Positions 1 through 13,000 of a stretch of 64,000 nucleotides of DNA are shown here, piece after piece. Numbering within the stretch: position 1 is the first letter of the stretch; every line of letters begins with the position of its first letter. Source of the stretch: Hyposmocoma kahamanoa (taxonomy: Eukaryota; Arthropoda; Insecta; Lepidoptera; Cosmopterigidae). The translations under genes were made by a program, and so were the position numbers. Below the pieces are notes generated by a model. It saw nothing but the letters and a program-made list of their open reading frames with translations. It was not told the DNA's origin and searched no databases. The stretch is taken from NCBI RefSeq assembly GCF_003589595.1, contig NW_020654289.1, positions 387,917 to 451,916 of the forward strand. Reading direction: 5' to 3'.

Positions 1-12
1 TGTCATTTACAA

Positions 13-72
13 TGTAATGTAGCGTAATGTGATGTAACGTAATGTAGTGTAATTTAGTTTAGCGTATTGTAC
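13..72. repeat. Degenerate pentanucleotide tandem repeat (TGTAA-like)
   Basis: Twelve consecutive 5-base units fit YGTAR or close variants (TGTAA, TGTAG, CGTAA, TGTGA and so on). The array probably continues off the left edge of the window. It is a simple-sequence repeat with no coding content. Confidence 0.75.
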
Positions 73-2116
73 TGTTTGTTGGATTATCAATTTTGAATGA
101 CAAAACGCCAATGTCTTATATCTTATAATTTTGTTATCGATACATTATTTCATTTCAATTCAGTTATTGCAGACGCTGTACTATGTAGTATCTTTCTACC
201 GTATTAGTTGTTACCACAACGTTTTTGAAACAAATTGGCAACTCTATGTTGGAATATTGCCATACAAATAGGTCAGACGAACAACTCCCGATCGACGATA
301 ATCGTTCCATTGACACAATTGCTCGTGTTCCCATAAAGTTATCCATTTGTGGAAAATTGTACTGTACTGTTCCAAATATATGCAGCTAATTGCGGGCAGA
401 GGGTGCAGAACACACCCCGATATGTTAGCCCCAACGGGGTTTTCACCATGTCTTCTAAAAGGATTTACACTTTTTACAAAAAATTTATAAATAGGGGTTA
501 AACATCGAAATTGCCGTTCACACAAGTCGATTCAAAAACAAGTTTTACAAAACAATATTACTATCAATCAAAATACGTACGCTACTACGTTACTACAAAA
601 TGCATGTGTACTGTGTTGTCTACTTAAGGAATAAATGTTTTCTATTTCTACGCATGCTGTCGATGCACTTTTGGCCACCTTGCTGTAAACTAATTTATTT
701 CTTTACAGTATAATATTAGCTGTAAAGAGAAATCCACAAAGACCAACCAATATTCCAGTGCTTCACGGCGATTAAACTGTTTTCCTTGTAGATAATTGTC
801 AGAATTGTGGAGCGAAGAGCGTAACCTGCAACTCCTGTAAGATGGAAATGACATGATTATGTAAGTATAAGTAGCGGTGAAGATTGGCTGACTAACCGTG
901 ATTGATTCGGTCTTGCCATCACCGTTCGCATTTCTTCACAACGGTGTTATGATTGTGGAATACACTGTGTGGACTTGTCGCCAGGGTTCAACCACTGTGA
1001 TCCAACAATTATCAAAAATAATCCATTTTTACATAATTACATGCATTTTCATTTTAATCAGGGGTGTGCTCTAGAACTCCTTTGTGTCTGATTCATTAAG
1101 ATGTGCTGTTTCGATAACACGGTTTCTGTTGTTGTTCGGAAAATTCGTGTAATATCTGTTTATTCCGTTTATTTTTATTTTTGTTATTTTACTGATTTGG
1201 CACCACTGGGTCAGAATTGCGTGTAGAAGTACATTTAATCGCTTTGCTAACTTCATTGTAGCTTGCAACGGATCATATTCAACAAAACCTTGCGATCACC
1301 ATTGTCCACCATAAACTCTGATCGTCCATAAGGTAAATTTGCCAGGCTACAAACAAACCAAAAGCGCACGATGCGTTCTCTAGTTGTATCGGATCCATTA
1401 TTGTTTCGAGTCGTTCATGCCGCATTACGCCACGGCAGAGCTCTTATTTTAATAGAATCTCAAACATGGCCTTAAAAATAAGTTTCTAATCTGAATCGTG
1501 CACATGTACAGTACAACATTAAAACGACAATCAGATAAATATAAAATATGTTTTTATTCCTTTAGAAACTAGCTCTGTAAAAGCAATTGGCTCAGTGCGT
1601 ACTAATATTTCTAAACTGCTATTATTGTGTCATGGTCAGTTTCAACTCAATGCAATACCAGTCGTTCGACACCATTGGATAATACGGTAACACTAACTAG
1701 ACAGGTGAAATGGACGTTAATCGTGTCATCAGCGCTGTTGTCCGAGTTTCCAACAAATTAACCTTTATCCATTTTGTTTATCCATATAGTATTTTTTGTT
1801 AAGCCTGAGGGTTTCATTATTTTTCTTTATAGCTTCGTTCGTTTAGCGCAATAAGGTCTCGACTGTCTATATTTATTAATAAACAACTGTAAGCAATTTG
1901 CTTTCATCTCACTTAATTATGAAAAATGTTTTTTACTGAATTTTACTATTTGATTTTGCAAATAAGCAGGAGTAAACAATAGTATAACATAGACTTAAAT
2001 CAACAAAATTAAAAAAATTCATTTGATTAGTTTTGTTGGTAATTCAAACTAATAAACAAATAACTAAATTAAGACAATATTTTAATCGAATGATCTGAAA
2101 ATGTAAATCGAATTAA
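73..2116. other. AT-rich stretch without a recognised gene
   Basis: Only short open frames with low-complexity translations are present. A 24-base segment near 752-775 resembles one near 5575-5598 (shared core ATTCCAGTGCTTCACG), so part of this is probably an unclassified dispersed repeat. Around 945-1010 a short frame contains several Cys and His codons, but an in-frame stop lies just upstream and no family could be assigned. Confidence 0.5.
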
Positions 2117-2377
2117 TTAATAAAATCTCTTGACAACACCAAAGAAAAAACGTCCATAAGCGAGAATTCTGCAAAACTTTTTAATCTTCACGAACAATAA
2201 CGTGTAAATCATAAATATTGTTGTGACTTCATTAACAATGATATCGACGAAAATATGACAATAGGAGCCTTGGGTAACGACATAATCAAATTGGCCTCCG
2301 CCCATCTGTTCTAGGGTTAGGAGAAGGGGCTTTCCAGACATTACGCACGAATGCCCTTGATAATAGCCTCGATACAC
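2117..2377 (-). other. Unassigned 86-codon open frame
   Basis: This reverse-strand frame is open for 86 codons from its first Met and for about 13 more codons upstream, back to a stop. The N-terminal half is rich in Gly, Tyr and His (YRGYYQGHS, EQMGGGQF) and the middle is hydrophobic (residues about 40-62), which could be a membrane segment. I do not recognise the family. An AT-rich window of this size produces frames this long by chance, so it is noted only because its composition is less simple than its neighbours. A TATA-like string (TATATAAAAG, about 2488) lies upstream but points the other way. Confidence 0.15.
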
Positions 2378-5300
2378 TACAGGGGAGTGTCCAGGGTGAT
2401 TTATTACACCTTAAACGGATTGTATTTCGACGGTAGATTTCCTTTATCGATAGTATCGGATCTCCCCTCGGGATCTAACTATTGTCTATATAAAAGTTCA
2501 AATTCTCGTATCACTGTTTGAGTGACGAAAGTATTTTATGATGAATGGTAAGATGTTTATAATAGCGACTAGTTATTTAACATTTTTATTTATTTATACG
2601 TTTGTATTTATGTACTTCGCCATGTTGAATCTGTGCCTTATTGTTATTATTGCTTAGTACTGTTTGCACGGTTTTGGTTATCTTATTTAATTTGTAATCT
2701 TGGAGATGGCGACTGAATCTGCCTTTGTCAACAACATTTCGATTAATATTTAATAAAAGCTGTTTTTTCTTAAACGTTTCGTTTTGCAAGCAGTTTTATA
2801 CTCTAAAGTATTTTGTTGAAGTTTTATCATGGTTTCCGGAGAATAAAATTGCCATCGTATAATATTTTTGGAAGGGGGAGATGTAGATTGTAAGGGTTCG
2901 CGAAAAAATGAGCCCGAAATAGCCACTTCGGAAAATAATACACACTAGGGGGTGCTGATGGTTTGCGTGCCACATGTGCTCTGTTTCATTTTTGCTAGAG
3001 ATGCCTTAAATTATTTATCGAGTTCATAAAAGTTTAAATGATGACATGAAATGATACACTCTTGCAACCTTAAAAGGCACCTTTTTTGTATATTTCATAT
3101 ACATATCGCTGTGAAGAAAAAAATAAAAACTCAAAAGTGATATTAATATAAGCAAAAGCGATATGTAAATATCATGACGCACCAAATGTCAATTTTACCT
3201 AATTTTTCCGGTAACAAAATACTTCCGACTCTGTTTCACAGTTGTTAACAATTATAGCAGGAATTTAGACATCGAGTACGTCGGCAATATGCCGATATCT
3301 CCCCTCTCTACCGAGTGAAGGGTGGCGCGGCGCGTGCGGCCCCTGGGAGACGCGAAATGTGCAAACAATTAGAAGGAGCTCTTTTTTGTGCTCTTTCGCC
3401 CGCGAGTCGCCTCACAATGGCACTTTATGTCGACAACAGCTCGCTCTTTTAAAACGCGGCAAAATCTATCCCTGCACTAGACATCTGCTATGCTCACACC
3501 ACTAAGTCATTTTAATGAACGCACTATGAAAAATGATCAATTTTATTGATTTCAATATCGCACCAAACTTGACCGTTTAAACACAGCTCTCCCAGAAAGG
3601 AATGTCGCCGCAGGCGCTCTCGTAATTCCACTCAAAAGATTTCTTTGATAGCTCTCCTTTGTAAACGTGGAGTACGTATCTGAAGTCCCATTTTTCGTCT
3701 AAATACATAAGTACTGGCAATCGGAAAACTCGGCGCGGGATCCCTCACTGCGTGAACCTATTCGATCTCATGCATTTAAATTCAGAATTAGTGAAAAGCC
3801 TTGCCCGCAGACCGACTTTTTGCCGGAGGTAAGCAAGCTCTTTGGATTTCTCTCTAATACCATTTTCGTTGAACATGCGATTGATTTAACAATGCCTTTG
3901 TATACCATTAACAATAACATTTTAAAAGATTTGACTTTTAACTTGCATGTATAATAGAATGTTGTGGTTAAAACGTGTTTCATGTTTTATTTTCGGTCGG
4001 CTTAGCAATCAGCATACCTTTCCGGTTCACAAAGGGGCGCGGTGCGACAACATAAATAATCTATCCGAAGACAAGTCGCCCCATCTCTGTTACGCGGAAA
4101 AACGTATCTGCGACATAAAAGGATGGTGGGAGCTCGGTTCGTTACGTTTTGTCGCTCCCCCGGGCGTACCTTGCTCCGTACACTGGCGGCTAGTGGCCCT
4201 AGAACATGAATGTTTTATGCTTACGTCACAACCCTGATTTGTATCCACAAGTCGGCCCAGTTTATGGCGTCTGTTGTTTCGCGGTAAGCAATAAAGGTTC
4301 GTGTTTATTGTTTTCCGTATAGGAGTTCAAGGTCTGCAGCATTTTGTCGTTATTTTTGATGTCACTCCAAATTACTAGCCCGTGATTTTAGGTGGCAAAG
4401 TGTTTGACGTTATATTTTAATCATCAAGCTCAGACATTAAATCTTTAAAAGGGTACTCTTAAGTCCCATTGTGTGGTTCGGAAACCTTTTTGATAATATT
4501 TTACAGTAGTCTACAAAATTACTCCTTTTTGCAATTGTCTTTGCCTACAACGTAATTGAGTCTTATTCCAACATGATATTTAAACATGAGCCAAACGTCA
4601 ATCTTGTTGTCTGCGTTTAGGTCTATTTCATTTTAAGTATCATTACGGTAAGTAAGATAATTATTATTGTACATTCTTTTACAGGTACTTTCAATACTAA
4701 CTTAATGGGCAAGTTTAACGGTTGATAAATTGTATTGAATTAAGGTGGCCTCGCAAGAATTTCGTGCATCAATAACATTAACTTTGTTACTAAATTTCGA
4801 GCAAGAGTGAAAGGTTCCTTTATGGAAAATATCGTAACAAATTCCCTAATTCGTTACAAGTGCTGGTGCTTTAGCCCACTACGCAGTCCCCTCTTAAGGT
4901 GTAGCGTATACGAGTTTACTTTGACCGTGCAGCGGCAGCGGGCTCCAGCGTCGTTACCGGAGATTGGAATAGGCCGAAAATATTTACCTAAATTTCAATT
5001 AATGCGTATAGAGTGGATAATACATCCCTCTGAAATCCCGGAATGATTAAAAATAAAAGCGTAAAATCAGAACACACAACAAATCGTATACTATAATTAT
5101 TATTTTCTCCTATTCTTACACTGTTTTTAATATTATGTGTTTATTATTATTTATACTTTCACTTCTTTCCTTTATTTCGTGGTGTTGGACTACCAACAAA
5201 GTTTTGTGGTAATAATTTATTTATCCAATCTATTTTGTTCATTAATTTAATTATTTTATTTGTGTAAGTGCAATATATGTATTAAATTCGTATTTAGTTA

Positions 5301-5505
5301 GCATTTGTAGCGCCCTCAGCCAATTAATATCTTAAAATTTTTTTCTGTAGCCCGATAGATTCCTGGAAGAGTCTTTCTGTGCAATACAGAGTATTTGTAC
5401 TGTATTGTATTTTGTACACCATATTTTTTCTAATAGTAAAGTAATAAAACTATAGACCTATTCTAGTTATCATCCACTCTGTATATATTGCTTCTTTGAA
5501 GTGAA
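2378..5505. other. Intergenic stretch, AT-rich with two GC-richer patches
   Basis: No protein family, RNA or repeat could be assigned. GC-richer islands lie at about 3290-3440 and 4020-4220; the second carries a 96-codon open frame (3947-4237, +) with no recognisable motif. A 79-codon frame at 4807-5046 (+) is equally anonymous. These islands could be old transposon sequence or exons of an unknown gene; nothing here decides between the two. Confidence 0.4.
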
Positions 5506-5509
5506 ATAT

Positions 5510-5555
5510 TATTTTTAAATTCACAGTGAATAGTTTCACTGTGAATTTAAAAATA
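5510..5555. repeat. Perfect 21-bp inverted repeat, 4-nt loop
   Basis: Bases 5510-5530 are the exact reverse complement of 5535-5555, with loop TAGT. Pairing ends abruptly on the outer side. The arm is AT-rich with the core TTCACAGTGAA. Confidence 0.9.
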
Positions 5556-6395
5556 TAACAATCCAATCCACCATCCCATATTCCAGTGCTTCACGTCGCT
5601 TCTTCTAATACTAACTATAATCAATATCTCATAAACAGCATCATTACTCCAACTATTCGTTAATTTATCAGCTAAATCTAAAACAACACACAGCGTATTC
5701 TACTGTTGTACAGCCTCGTGTTGGATGGAGCGAGTGTATATGTAACAGAGACATAAAATTAAGGCGGTCGAGGGCTAAGGACGATTATCAATTTGGGCCC
5801 ACTGTGCGACGGTGTCCATCGAGCGTCCTGTGCAATTTTATTCCGTGATCCTAAGGCTAATAAGCCTTGTGATGAAATATTACATCTCACGTTTTTCTTA
5901 TTGCGTTCAGTATTTATTTTTCCGTTATTCGAAACGGTGAAAGAACATAAATTTATTAGCATACTCTGGTGTTTTACCGCGTACGCTGTAAATGTAGGTA
6001 GAAGTTATTGTTAGTTTTATTTTAACAAAGCAATTTTCTTCTCGAAATAAATCTCTGACAAAACGAATATAAAAATACAGAGCAAGGTTTACAGGCAAGT
6101 AACATATCTTCGTTTTTCCCTGGAGGCATTGAACTCAGGTTACCTAGTCTGTTTTATGTAACACATCGAAATATCGTAGTGTACGGCGCGTAAATCGTCA
6201 AAACCTCCTTCGGTATATTGCTGGATAAATAAAAAATCGTTCTACTTTAGAAAAGCACGTGACGCGTAAAAACATAACTCTTAAAAATGTTGTGTAAAAT
6301 TTTATTCCGCTTTTCCATAATATAGAAATATTTCCTAAGTTAAAACACATCATGCTTCCTGAAACGATACGAAATAATCTCAGTACAGAGTACTA
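5556..6395. other. Unassigned AT-rich stretch
   Basis: Overlapping opposite-strand frames occur at about 5759-6014 with a moderately GC-rich core (5790-5870). Neither translation has a motif that I can place. No RNA or repeat boundary is visible. Confidence 0.4.
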
Positions 6396-6838
6396 CAAAA
6401 CCGACCTCAATAGGACGTAGAATTACCAAATTTCATTGAAATCGGTTACCGGAAAGTGCGCAAACCCGGATTCATCCCCTAGTTCGCCACTATACGGGAC
6501 TTGACACGGGACATAATAAAAATCGGTTCTCACTACTCAAAGTGTATTGAGAGGAAAACGCCTTGAATTGCAGAATATCAAAATCAACCATTAAAATAAT
6601 TGCTCCTTGTCATAAAATTTAGGCTCTAAGCATAAAAATGTATCTTCAGGTGTGAACAGCCCTTAGAGGAGTATTATTTTTCTTTGGAATTAAATGGGAC
6701 CACTATGGAGGTACCCTCTTTCCAAGAAAAAAAGGATTTGAAAATCGGTTCACAAATACCGAAGTTATCGCGTAACATACATAGAAAAAAAAACATTCAG
6801 TCGAATTGAGAACCTCCTATTTTTTTGGAGTCGGTTAA
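6396..6838. mobile_element. Dispersed repeat with AACCGAC/GTCGGTT ends
   Basis: The left edge begins AACCGACCTCAA and the right edge ends TTTGGAGTCGGTT, so the outermost bases are inverted copies of each other. The right end includes TTGAGAACCTCC before the terminus. A second, truncated copy of that end lies at about 41289-41325 in the opposite orientation. I know repeats of this type as common in Lepidoptera. The class is uncertain: a foldback or MITE reading fits the ends, but no target-site duplication was established. Confidence 0.55.
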
Positions 6839-6849
6839 TTAAAAACAAT

Positions 6850-7695
6850 GTGTTTTTATGCGTTGTTTTTTACATGTTTCTCGTGTTTGCAGCACTCACA
6901 ACAATTTCAATAGCAACGTCTTTCTTGATATTGAATTTTTTTTTTGGTTCCTTGCAAATCACAAGGACAAAACCTGATTTTTTTACCAACCGGTGCAAGA
7001 GAGAAACTATAAATGTGAAGTCTGGATGTCTATCTGCGGCACCGTAGCATCCAAACAGATGGCCTGATCTCAAAGCGGTTTTGTCATTTGAAGGCTAATT
7101 GAATTGTAACGGTTCCAAGCTATGATTACCAATAGTAAAGATCACCAGCTGTTTTCTCAGTTAGTGCAGGGATTTCAGTCACACAATGAATATTTATTTT
7201 ACTTCCACTTATCCCCTTGACTTGTTTGGTGTACTAAGGAAATCCGACTACATCCTAACTTTGATCCGATCACAACTGTTGGCAGATTACCCAACTCCTC
7301 AACTACTTGCAGTAGAACTATTGTGTTCGGTCTCATTAAGTTTGTCTCGACCAGTGGTTAGCTCACCGAAGGTGACTTTGTTGCCTTTTTGAAGTGCACT
7401 ATATACTTTTTTTTACTTTTATTTATTTGTTTATTTATTTATAATAAGACTCTTGTGGACTTACAGGTCAATCAAGGTAACGTCCAGCAAGATTAATTTT
7501 ATTACATTCCTCACGTAGCTCATAAATCTACTTAGTCTCTAGTGCTTAGTTACAGAATTCTGTTTTCGCCTGTCATTGGCTTTTGTATCAGAATTATATT
7601 AACAATAATATAAGAAGAAAAATGTTAAGATTATCAGCAATTAAAATGGTTCTACAGTCGTACATTCCTTGCGTAGCAGTGGAGGCCCACGGCTT
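6850..7695. other. Unassigned AT-rich stretch
   Basis: Opposite-strand open frames of 65-67 codons at 6850-7073 overlap one another and look like chance frames. A (TTTA)n-like tract at about 7413-7443 could be the tail of a reverse-strand LINE whose body I cannot recognise. Confidence 0.35.
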
Positions 7696-7699
7696 TTTT

Positions 7700-7730
7700 T
7701 CCCGTCACTTGATGTTATAAAAAAAAAATT
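7700..7730 (-). repeat. Terminal fragment of dispersed repeat R4
   Basis: On the reverse strand this reads as an A/T run followed by ATCAAGTGACGG. That is the same terminus seen in the longer copies at 29633, 33964 and 44838. Only about 30 bp remain. Confidence 0.5.
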
Positions 7731-8004
7731 CGTGAATTTCCGTTGGTTCCGAACGCTGTTTAACATTAAGCCGAATTATTTACGAAAGTCCGTCTAACAA
7801 ATACTTCTTCCGTTCTCTCATACGCTCTTGGTCGTGAATTCCTGCCTATAAATTACTACACGTTTAGAAAGCGAAACTATTTGTTTTTTCAATGGTCACT
7901 GCTGACTGTCAGTTGTGACCATAAATGGCCCGAAACAAAATAAACAAATAAGTATACGCGAAACAAATAGGTAATTGGTACCTATATGTTTGAAGAAACA
8001 AATA

Positions 8005-8078
8005 GGTATACGCGATTTAGATCCGAAAAAATAGTTTGATTTCCTATATGTAATAATCACGAAACCCTAAGAACCCAT
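8005..8078 (+). repeat. Copy of the TATACGCGATTTAA repeat family
   Basis: The segment contains GTATACGCGATTTAGATCCG, then an ATAGTTTGATTTCCTAT block and an AATCACGAAA...CCTAAGAACCC tail. This matches the right arm of the 20.4-kb palindrome and the copy at 41.9 kb. The string AAACAAATAGGT occurs twice just upstream (about 7968 and 8000). Confidence 0.65.
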
Positions 8079-9132
8079 TGTAGGACATGGGTTTCAATCA
8101 AGAAGAAATTCTTAAGCGATATTTACTATCACGCTGGTCTACGTGATTGGAAAATATCCATTTTGATTATAAATATCGATCGTAAACGAGATAATCCGAG
8201 TTGTAGGTCAATTAATACGTTTTGATCGGACAGATAATGTCGTTTTGCACTTTGCGAATACGTCCAATGTGAATTTTGATTGATAAATTATTTCGTCATA
8301 GTACCATTCTAAGTAAGTGTTATAAAAAAAAAAATCTTATTTTATCTTTCGCTTCTGCGCTGAAACTGTGCGGTACGGCTCTTATAAAAGTTTAAAATCT
8401 TACCAGCAACACTCTGCTAGTTATCTTAACAACTGACAAAGAAATATAAATGTAGGACATAACACAACAGCGTTGCACAGCCATCACCCCTTCCACCCTA
8501 GCATATGACTGAGAGTGATTGGCAAGATGTGGTCTCCACCAGACAAAAATCCAATTTCGGTAATAGAGTGCACGTATCCGTCAAATATTTATATATTTAG
8601 TAATTATTTAAAAGTTGAATATTAGGCATTGGGTTCGTATACATACGAGCAATTATTGCACCCTCTTCTTATTATTTTTTTATGATTATCCTGTTACCCC
8701 GAAATTGTCTGGAAGAGATTGCTATTTAGAAATAAGGTTGCAAGTTAAGCCCTGTCTTTTGTATTTTGTTCGTTTTTGTATTTGTATGCACTCTAGAGTA
8801 TTTGTATTGTATCGGAATCTATGTTCTTATAGAAACAATTTTGCGAGTGATCCCTAAATATTTATTCTTTATTTATTTACAACAATTTTATCTTTTCTAG
8901 CAGCGTCAAGCAGGATTATTGTACTCATTAATTATTTGGAGATTAAAATGTCAATTAAGTTATTTTCGTGACTAATAATAATAATAAATTATTGTAATTA
9001 TATTTGAGGCGTCAGACAATATTGAATCAGGTTGGTTATATCCGGCGGCTCAGAATAAGCATGCACGTCGGATGTAAGTAATTGGAAAAGGGCAGGGACG
9101 ACATTGTAACAACAAAAGGTTTTCCATTTCAG
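8079..9132. other. AT-rich stretch without a recognised gene
   Basis: Nothing recognisable. An 80-codon open frame at 8615-8857 has an unremarkable translation. The last 100 bases (about 9000-9130) are GC-richer and lead into the exon-like block that follows. Confidence 0.4.
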
Positions 9133-9239
9133 TTTTCATGGCCGGACGGTCGGACTACCTGACCTACGTGACCAGATAACTAGGACTGTCCTTTTCGCCC
9201 ATCTTTTGAATGGACGACTTCTTCCTGCACATTCCACAG
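9133..9239 (+). other. Exon-like block with canonical splice signals
   Basis: A pyrimidine-rich tract ending TTTCCATTTCAG precedes the block, and CAG|GTAAGC follows it. These are strong acceptor and donor consensus matches 107 bp apart. One frame (one leading base, then 35 codons, then one base) is open throughout, while another carries ATG followed by an early stop. The translation shows no family that I recognise. It could be a small exon of an unknown gene, a UTR exon, or chance. It lies only 59 bp upstream of the hAT MITE and is GC-richer than its surroundings. Confidence 0.25.
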
Positions 9240-9298
9240 GTAAGCCGAAACGATGCCAACTTACCGGCTAAACTTTTATTAAATACAATGCTGTGATG

Positions 9299-9894
9299 TA
9301 GTGATGAAAGAGACTCAGTCTTTTAAGGCGTTTTATAAAGACTTACAGGACTTGACTATAGAATTAAGACTGGAAGTTCGAGTTTTTATTAATAAGACTC
9401 AATCGATACACTAAAACACTTGAAACGACTTATACGACTTAAACGCCTGGAACGACTTAAACGACTCGAGTTGTTTGCAATGGACTTATACCTATTTTAT
9501 GTCTTATTAAGCCCGAAGGTTATAAATAAAAATGAAATAGTATGTAGTAAATAATCACCTTTTCTTAATTAGTTATAATTAACTGACTTCTGTGGACAAA
9601 GCTACGTTAACGTTATCCATCAATCGTAAAATAAATATCTTGTGGGTAGAAATAAAACCACGCCATACTCGCGACTCCCGACGCGAAGACCCGAAGGCCA
9701 GAAGGCGCCAGTTGTTTTAGTCCTACAAGTCTTTTAAGCTTCTTAGGGTTAAAATGCTTCGACTTGAATTAGTCTTCAGTTTTAGTCGTATGACTCAAGA
9801 CTTGAGGGTTAAAAGACTAGACTAGTCGTGTGGCGTTAAAAATGAGTTGAGGTTTTTTAAAAGGCCTTAAAAGATTGAGTGTCTTTCATCACTA
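9299..9894. mobile_element. 596-bp hAT-type MITE
   Basis: The element has 30-bp terminal inverted repeats: left 9299-9328 starts TAGTGATGAAAGA, right 9865-9894 ends TCTTTCATCACTA, with two mismatches. It is flanked by an 8-bp near-identical duplication: CTGTGATG at 9291-9298 and CTGTGAGG at 9895-9902 (7 of 8 match). An 8-bp duplication with short TIRs is the hAT signature. The interior codes for nothing. It is strongly enriched in GACTT/AAGTC motifs in both subterminal thirds (for example 9340-9480 and 9718-9815). In known hAT elements such subterminal repeats are transposase binding sites. Confidence 0.85.
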
Positions 9895-9957
9895 CTGTGA
9901 GGATACCTCACTGTGCTTGGTGACGAATAAGTCCATTATAGAACCGCTGAACAAAAA

Positions 9958-10083
9958 ACGGTGGTCGCTCAGGGCATCGCTTGGTCGGAGGTCGGAGGTC
10001 GGCGGTTCGTACTTACGACTTAAATTCTAAGTTACGTACATTTGTGACTTAGTATCTATATCCCACTAACGGTGAAAGAAAAA
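9958..10083 (+). mobile_element. SINE-3 fragment (AAGTTACGTACATTTGTG family)
   Basis: The left part (TGGTCGCTCAGGG, then GGCGGTTCG) resembles pol III A and B boxes. The body contains AAGTTACGTACATTTGTG and ACTAACGGTGAA. The body motif recurs at 28146 and 34297. A GGTCGGA trinome is repeated in the head. The copy is decayed. Confidence 0.6.
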
Positions 10084-13000
10084 AGCGCAAGGATGCATCT
10101 CGAAGACAGCTCAAAGACTTTGGAAAACGTGTGAACGTCCTTTACCTGCAAGCCAATGCAGCGCAAAACCCTCTCCCTAGAGGAGACACGTGTCCAATAG
10201 TAGAATGTTTAGCGGGTTAATGATGTTAATCAGAACCGTATACTTCCACGATAGTGATAAGCACACAAGTAGGCAATCTACGAGTAAAGCAAACAAGGAA
10301 AGTGATAAAAATGTAAATGCAAATTACCTTTGGTGCTTTCGACGACACAGTCGAACCTCCACAGCAGAAGCGCGACGTAAAACGTCAGGAGCATCTTGCC
10401 CGATAATAACTCACTTTTACGGCCCATCCTCATAGCCTTTTACCCTGGCGCCTTCCACGCCGGCTCGCCACATCACAACGTTTTATACTACACAGTACAA
10501 AATTACGCGTTTAGCACGGAAGTACACACCATCAATATACTTCTACGTGTCCCGGCACAGACTTGAACGTCACTGTTACGTTAGCGCGCGTCCCTACGAA
10601 TATTTTTATCACACCGCTTTATACAATAAAATTGCGAACGATAATATGAGTGATAAAATTTATACACGCTGCAGAAACTGTGATTTGCTCTCACGGAAAA
10701 GTTTTAACAGCTTGAAACGTCCCGATAGCGCGCGATGATACGAAACTACGGCACAAGTTTATTGCAACAGAATACAAAAGTCTCCTCTTCTAAAATAATG
10801 CGACAGTTACGGGAGACACTTTTTACGAGGTCTCTCGATTGGGCGATAAAAGTTATTTACGTCGTGCATCTATGATGCGGCGCGGCCGCTACATTGTGCG
10901 GGGCATACCTGTAACAAAACATTGGGGTTAAACAAAAGCTGAGCAATTTCAATTGGTATAGATGTTATGTGTCGTGAAAAATGGTCCAAAATCTGGCTAT
11001 TATTTCCAGCGTTTGGAAAACTATGCCAGCGCTTTATAAATATTGTGGGACTGGCACAATTACGAAGTAGCGTAACACAATAAATTTGTTATAAACATTC
11101 TAACAGCGCTAGTTACATTAGTTTCGAAGTTTGCCGCTAAATGGCACTAACCCAAAATATACGATTTCTAAATCGTTGCTCTAAGAATGTAACAAACTTA
11201 ATGCTTAAATCATAAGTAGGTTTTATAATACCTGAAACACCTTATATAATATAATATAATATAATATTATATTAAAGTGATTTAAGTTATTATGATCCTC
11301 ACTCGACGGTAGCCCGAACCTTTGGCGATTGTTCGGGCGTTGATGTAAGACCACCTGGAGCGACTTTTATTAGTCAATATACACCGCTCGTAACGGATTA
11401 CAAAACAAAAACAGAACGGGTGTGACAGTGCTCCGTCAGGTTTGTTAAAAATGTGTTTGGTAGGAAGTGCCAAGTTTTAGTACTTCACAATAAACTGTAA
11501 TTTACGGATATCCTTGTTTATTTCCTGAACTTCCAAAGAGAGCACCAGCTAGCCGAGCAAAACTTTACCAACTTTTACCCCTCTTATCTACTACAATGGC
11601 CTATTCTAAATTGTTTTGAAAAATTATGTTAAATAGCTTCTATTGTCGTAGTGCTATGAATAAAATAAAAGATTTCAGGTTTAGGTTTACTCAGATACAT
11701 ATTTCGTATCAGATCGTACCGTGAGACTACCTTACTGTTTACTAGTCAACAATACACAAGAAACAATGCCTAATAGGTATAAATAAATTACCCGTATGTC
11801 GACCTACTCAAATATGCTAACTGGGATCGTCTGTGGCATCGATCGGGTCCATTTTTTTGGAAAATCATTTCATCGCCCTTTTTTATAATCGAGACAACAT
11901 GTGCTGTACTATGAAATGGAAAAGTTTATAATGTTGCGTTTGTAATTGAATATTCTTTAACATTCACAAAATTAAATCCCTGTAAGCCAAAGTTTCGAAA
12001 CGATTTACAGACAAGCTTATCACATACGTTTTAGGTTATTGTTAAGTTCTCCGATTTTACAACCGTTCAAAACCAGCTATTTAGTGTAATAGCGGCTAAT
12101 TTCCAACAAACGAATACCTAAACAGTATGGGGCAATAAACATGGATATGGCGGGAGTCGTAAAAGAAGATTGCTCACGCAAGAAGTTGTTGCTCTAATGG
12201 GATTCCTTCCTGTGAGCCGAGATTCTGGCCCACCTTGCACGCAAGCGACAGGAACTTCTCACAGCCTTTTGTTGATTCGACCTACCTTTCACTGTCTGTC
12301 GTAAATATAAAAGTGCATTTTACTGTCTTCAATTATTTAAAACTCTTCCAAACATTACATCGCTTTTAATTTATATTCGGCATTTGACAATATGGAGACA
12401 GTCTTTTGCAACTTTTTAAAAATATTACACCTACATTTCCATTAGGACAGTGTGGTCTATGCGACTCTCAGAATTGAATTTTATTTTCAAATGAACGCAC
12501 TGATAATAATTTGAGAGCAGCCAACAAGCATTAAGAGACAAAACCCTAAAAACGTCAACGCATTAAAATGAAAACAAGGCACTACAGCTGCGGGAGTCCC
12601 TGCTCTTTGTAAAGATGATAATAAAAGGATTTTCTCGGTAATATAAACACGGAAAATACCTATTAACCTATTCGTATTTATTAAAGCTTCCCTAAGCCCC
12701 TGAAAACCTTGTTGGTAAATTTTAGAAATGAAATTAATATAACTTTGTTTTGTGCTTCTATTAATTTCTCTTGCTTTCTGAATTATAATCGTTATTGCAT
12801 GAACCCAAAGAATGTTCGCTTAAGTTACCTACATGCAGTGCGATGAAGCCTAAATAGATTTTTCTAGACAACTGGCTTTGGTGTTTTCCAGGCAATGAGA
12901 GGAGCACGAAATGTTGGACGAGTAATGTCAAAGGTAAAGGTTCTTAACGCAACGAAGTTGAAACGAGGAAATGCGGACATATCGTATAGGAGGCCCAGAG

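Noticed and set aside
945..1010. Cys/His-rich short reading (CYDCGIHC and following)
   Set aside because: An upstream in-frame stop limits it, the spacing fits no zinc-finger class that I know, and the region downstream is AT-rich.
2485..2520. TATATAAAAG followed by an ATCACTG start-like word
   Set aside because: Such words are frequent in AT-rich DNA. No open frame or transcript feature follows on the plus strand.
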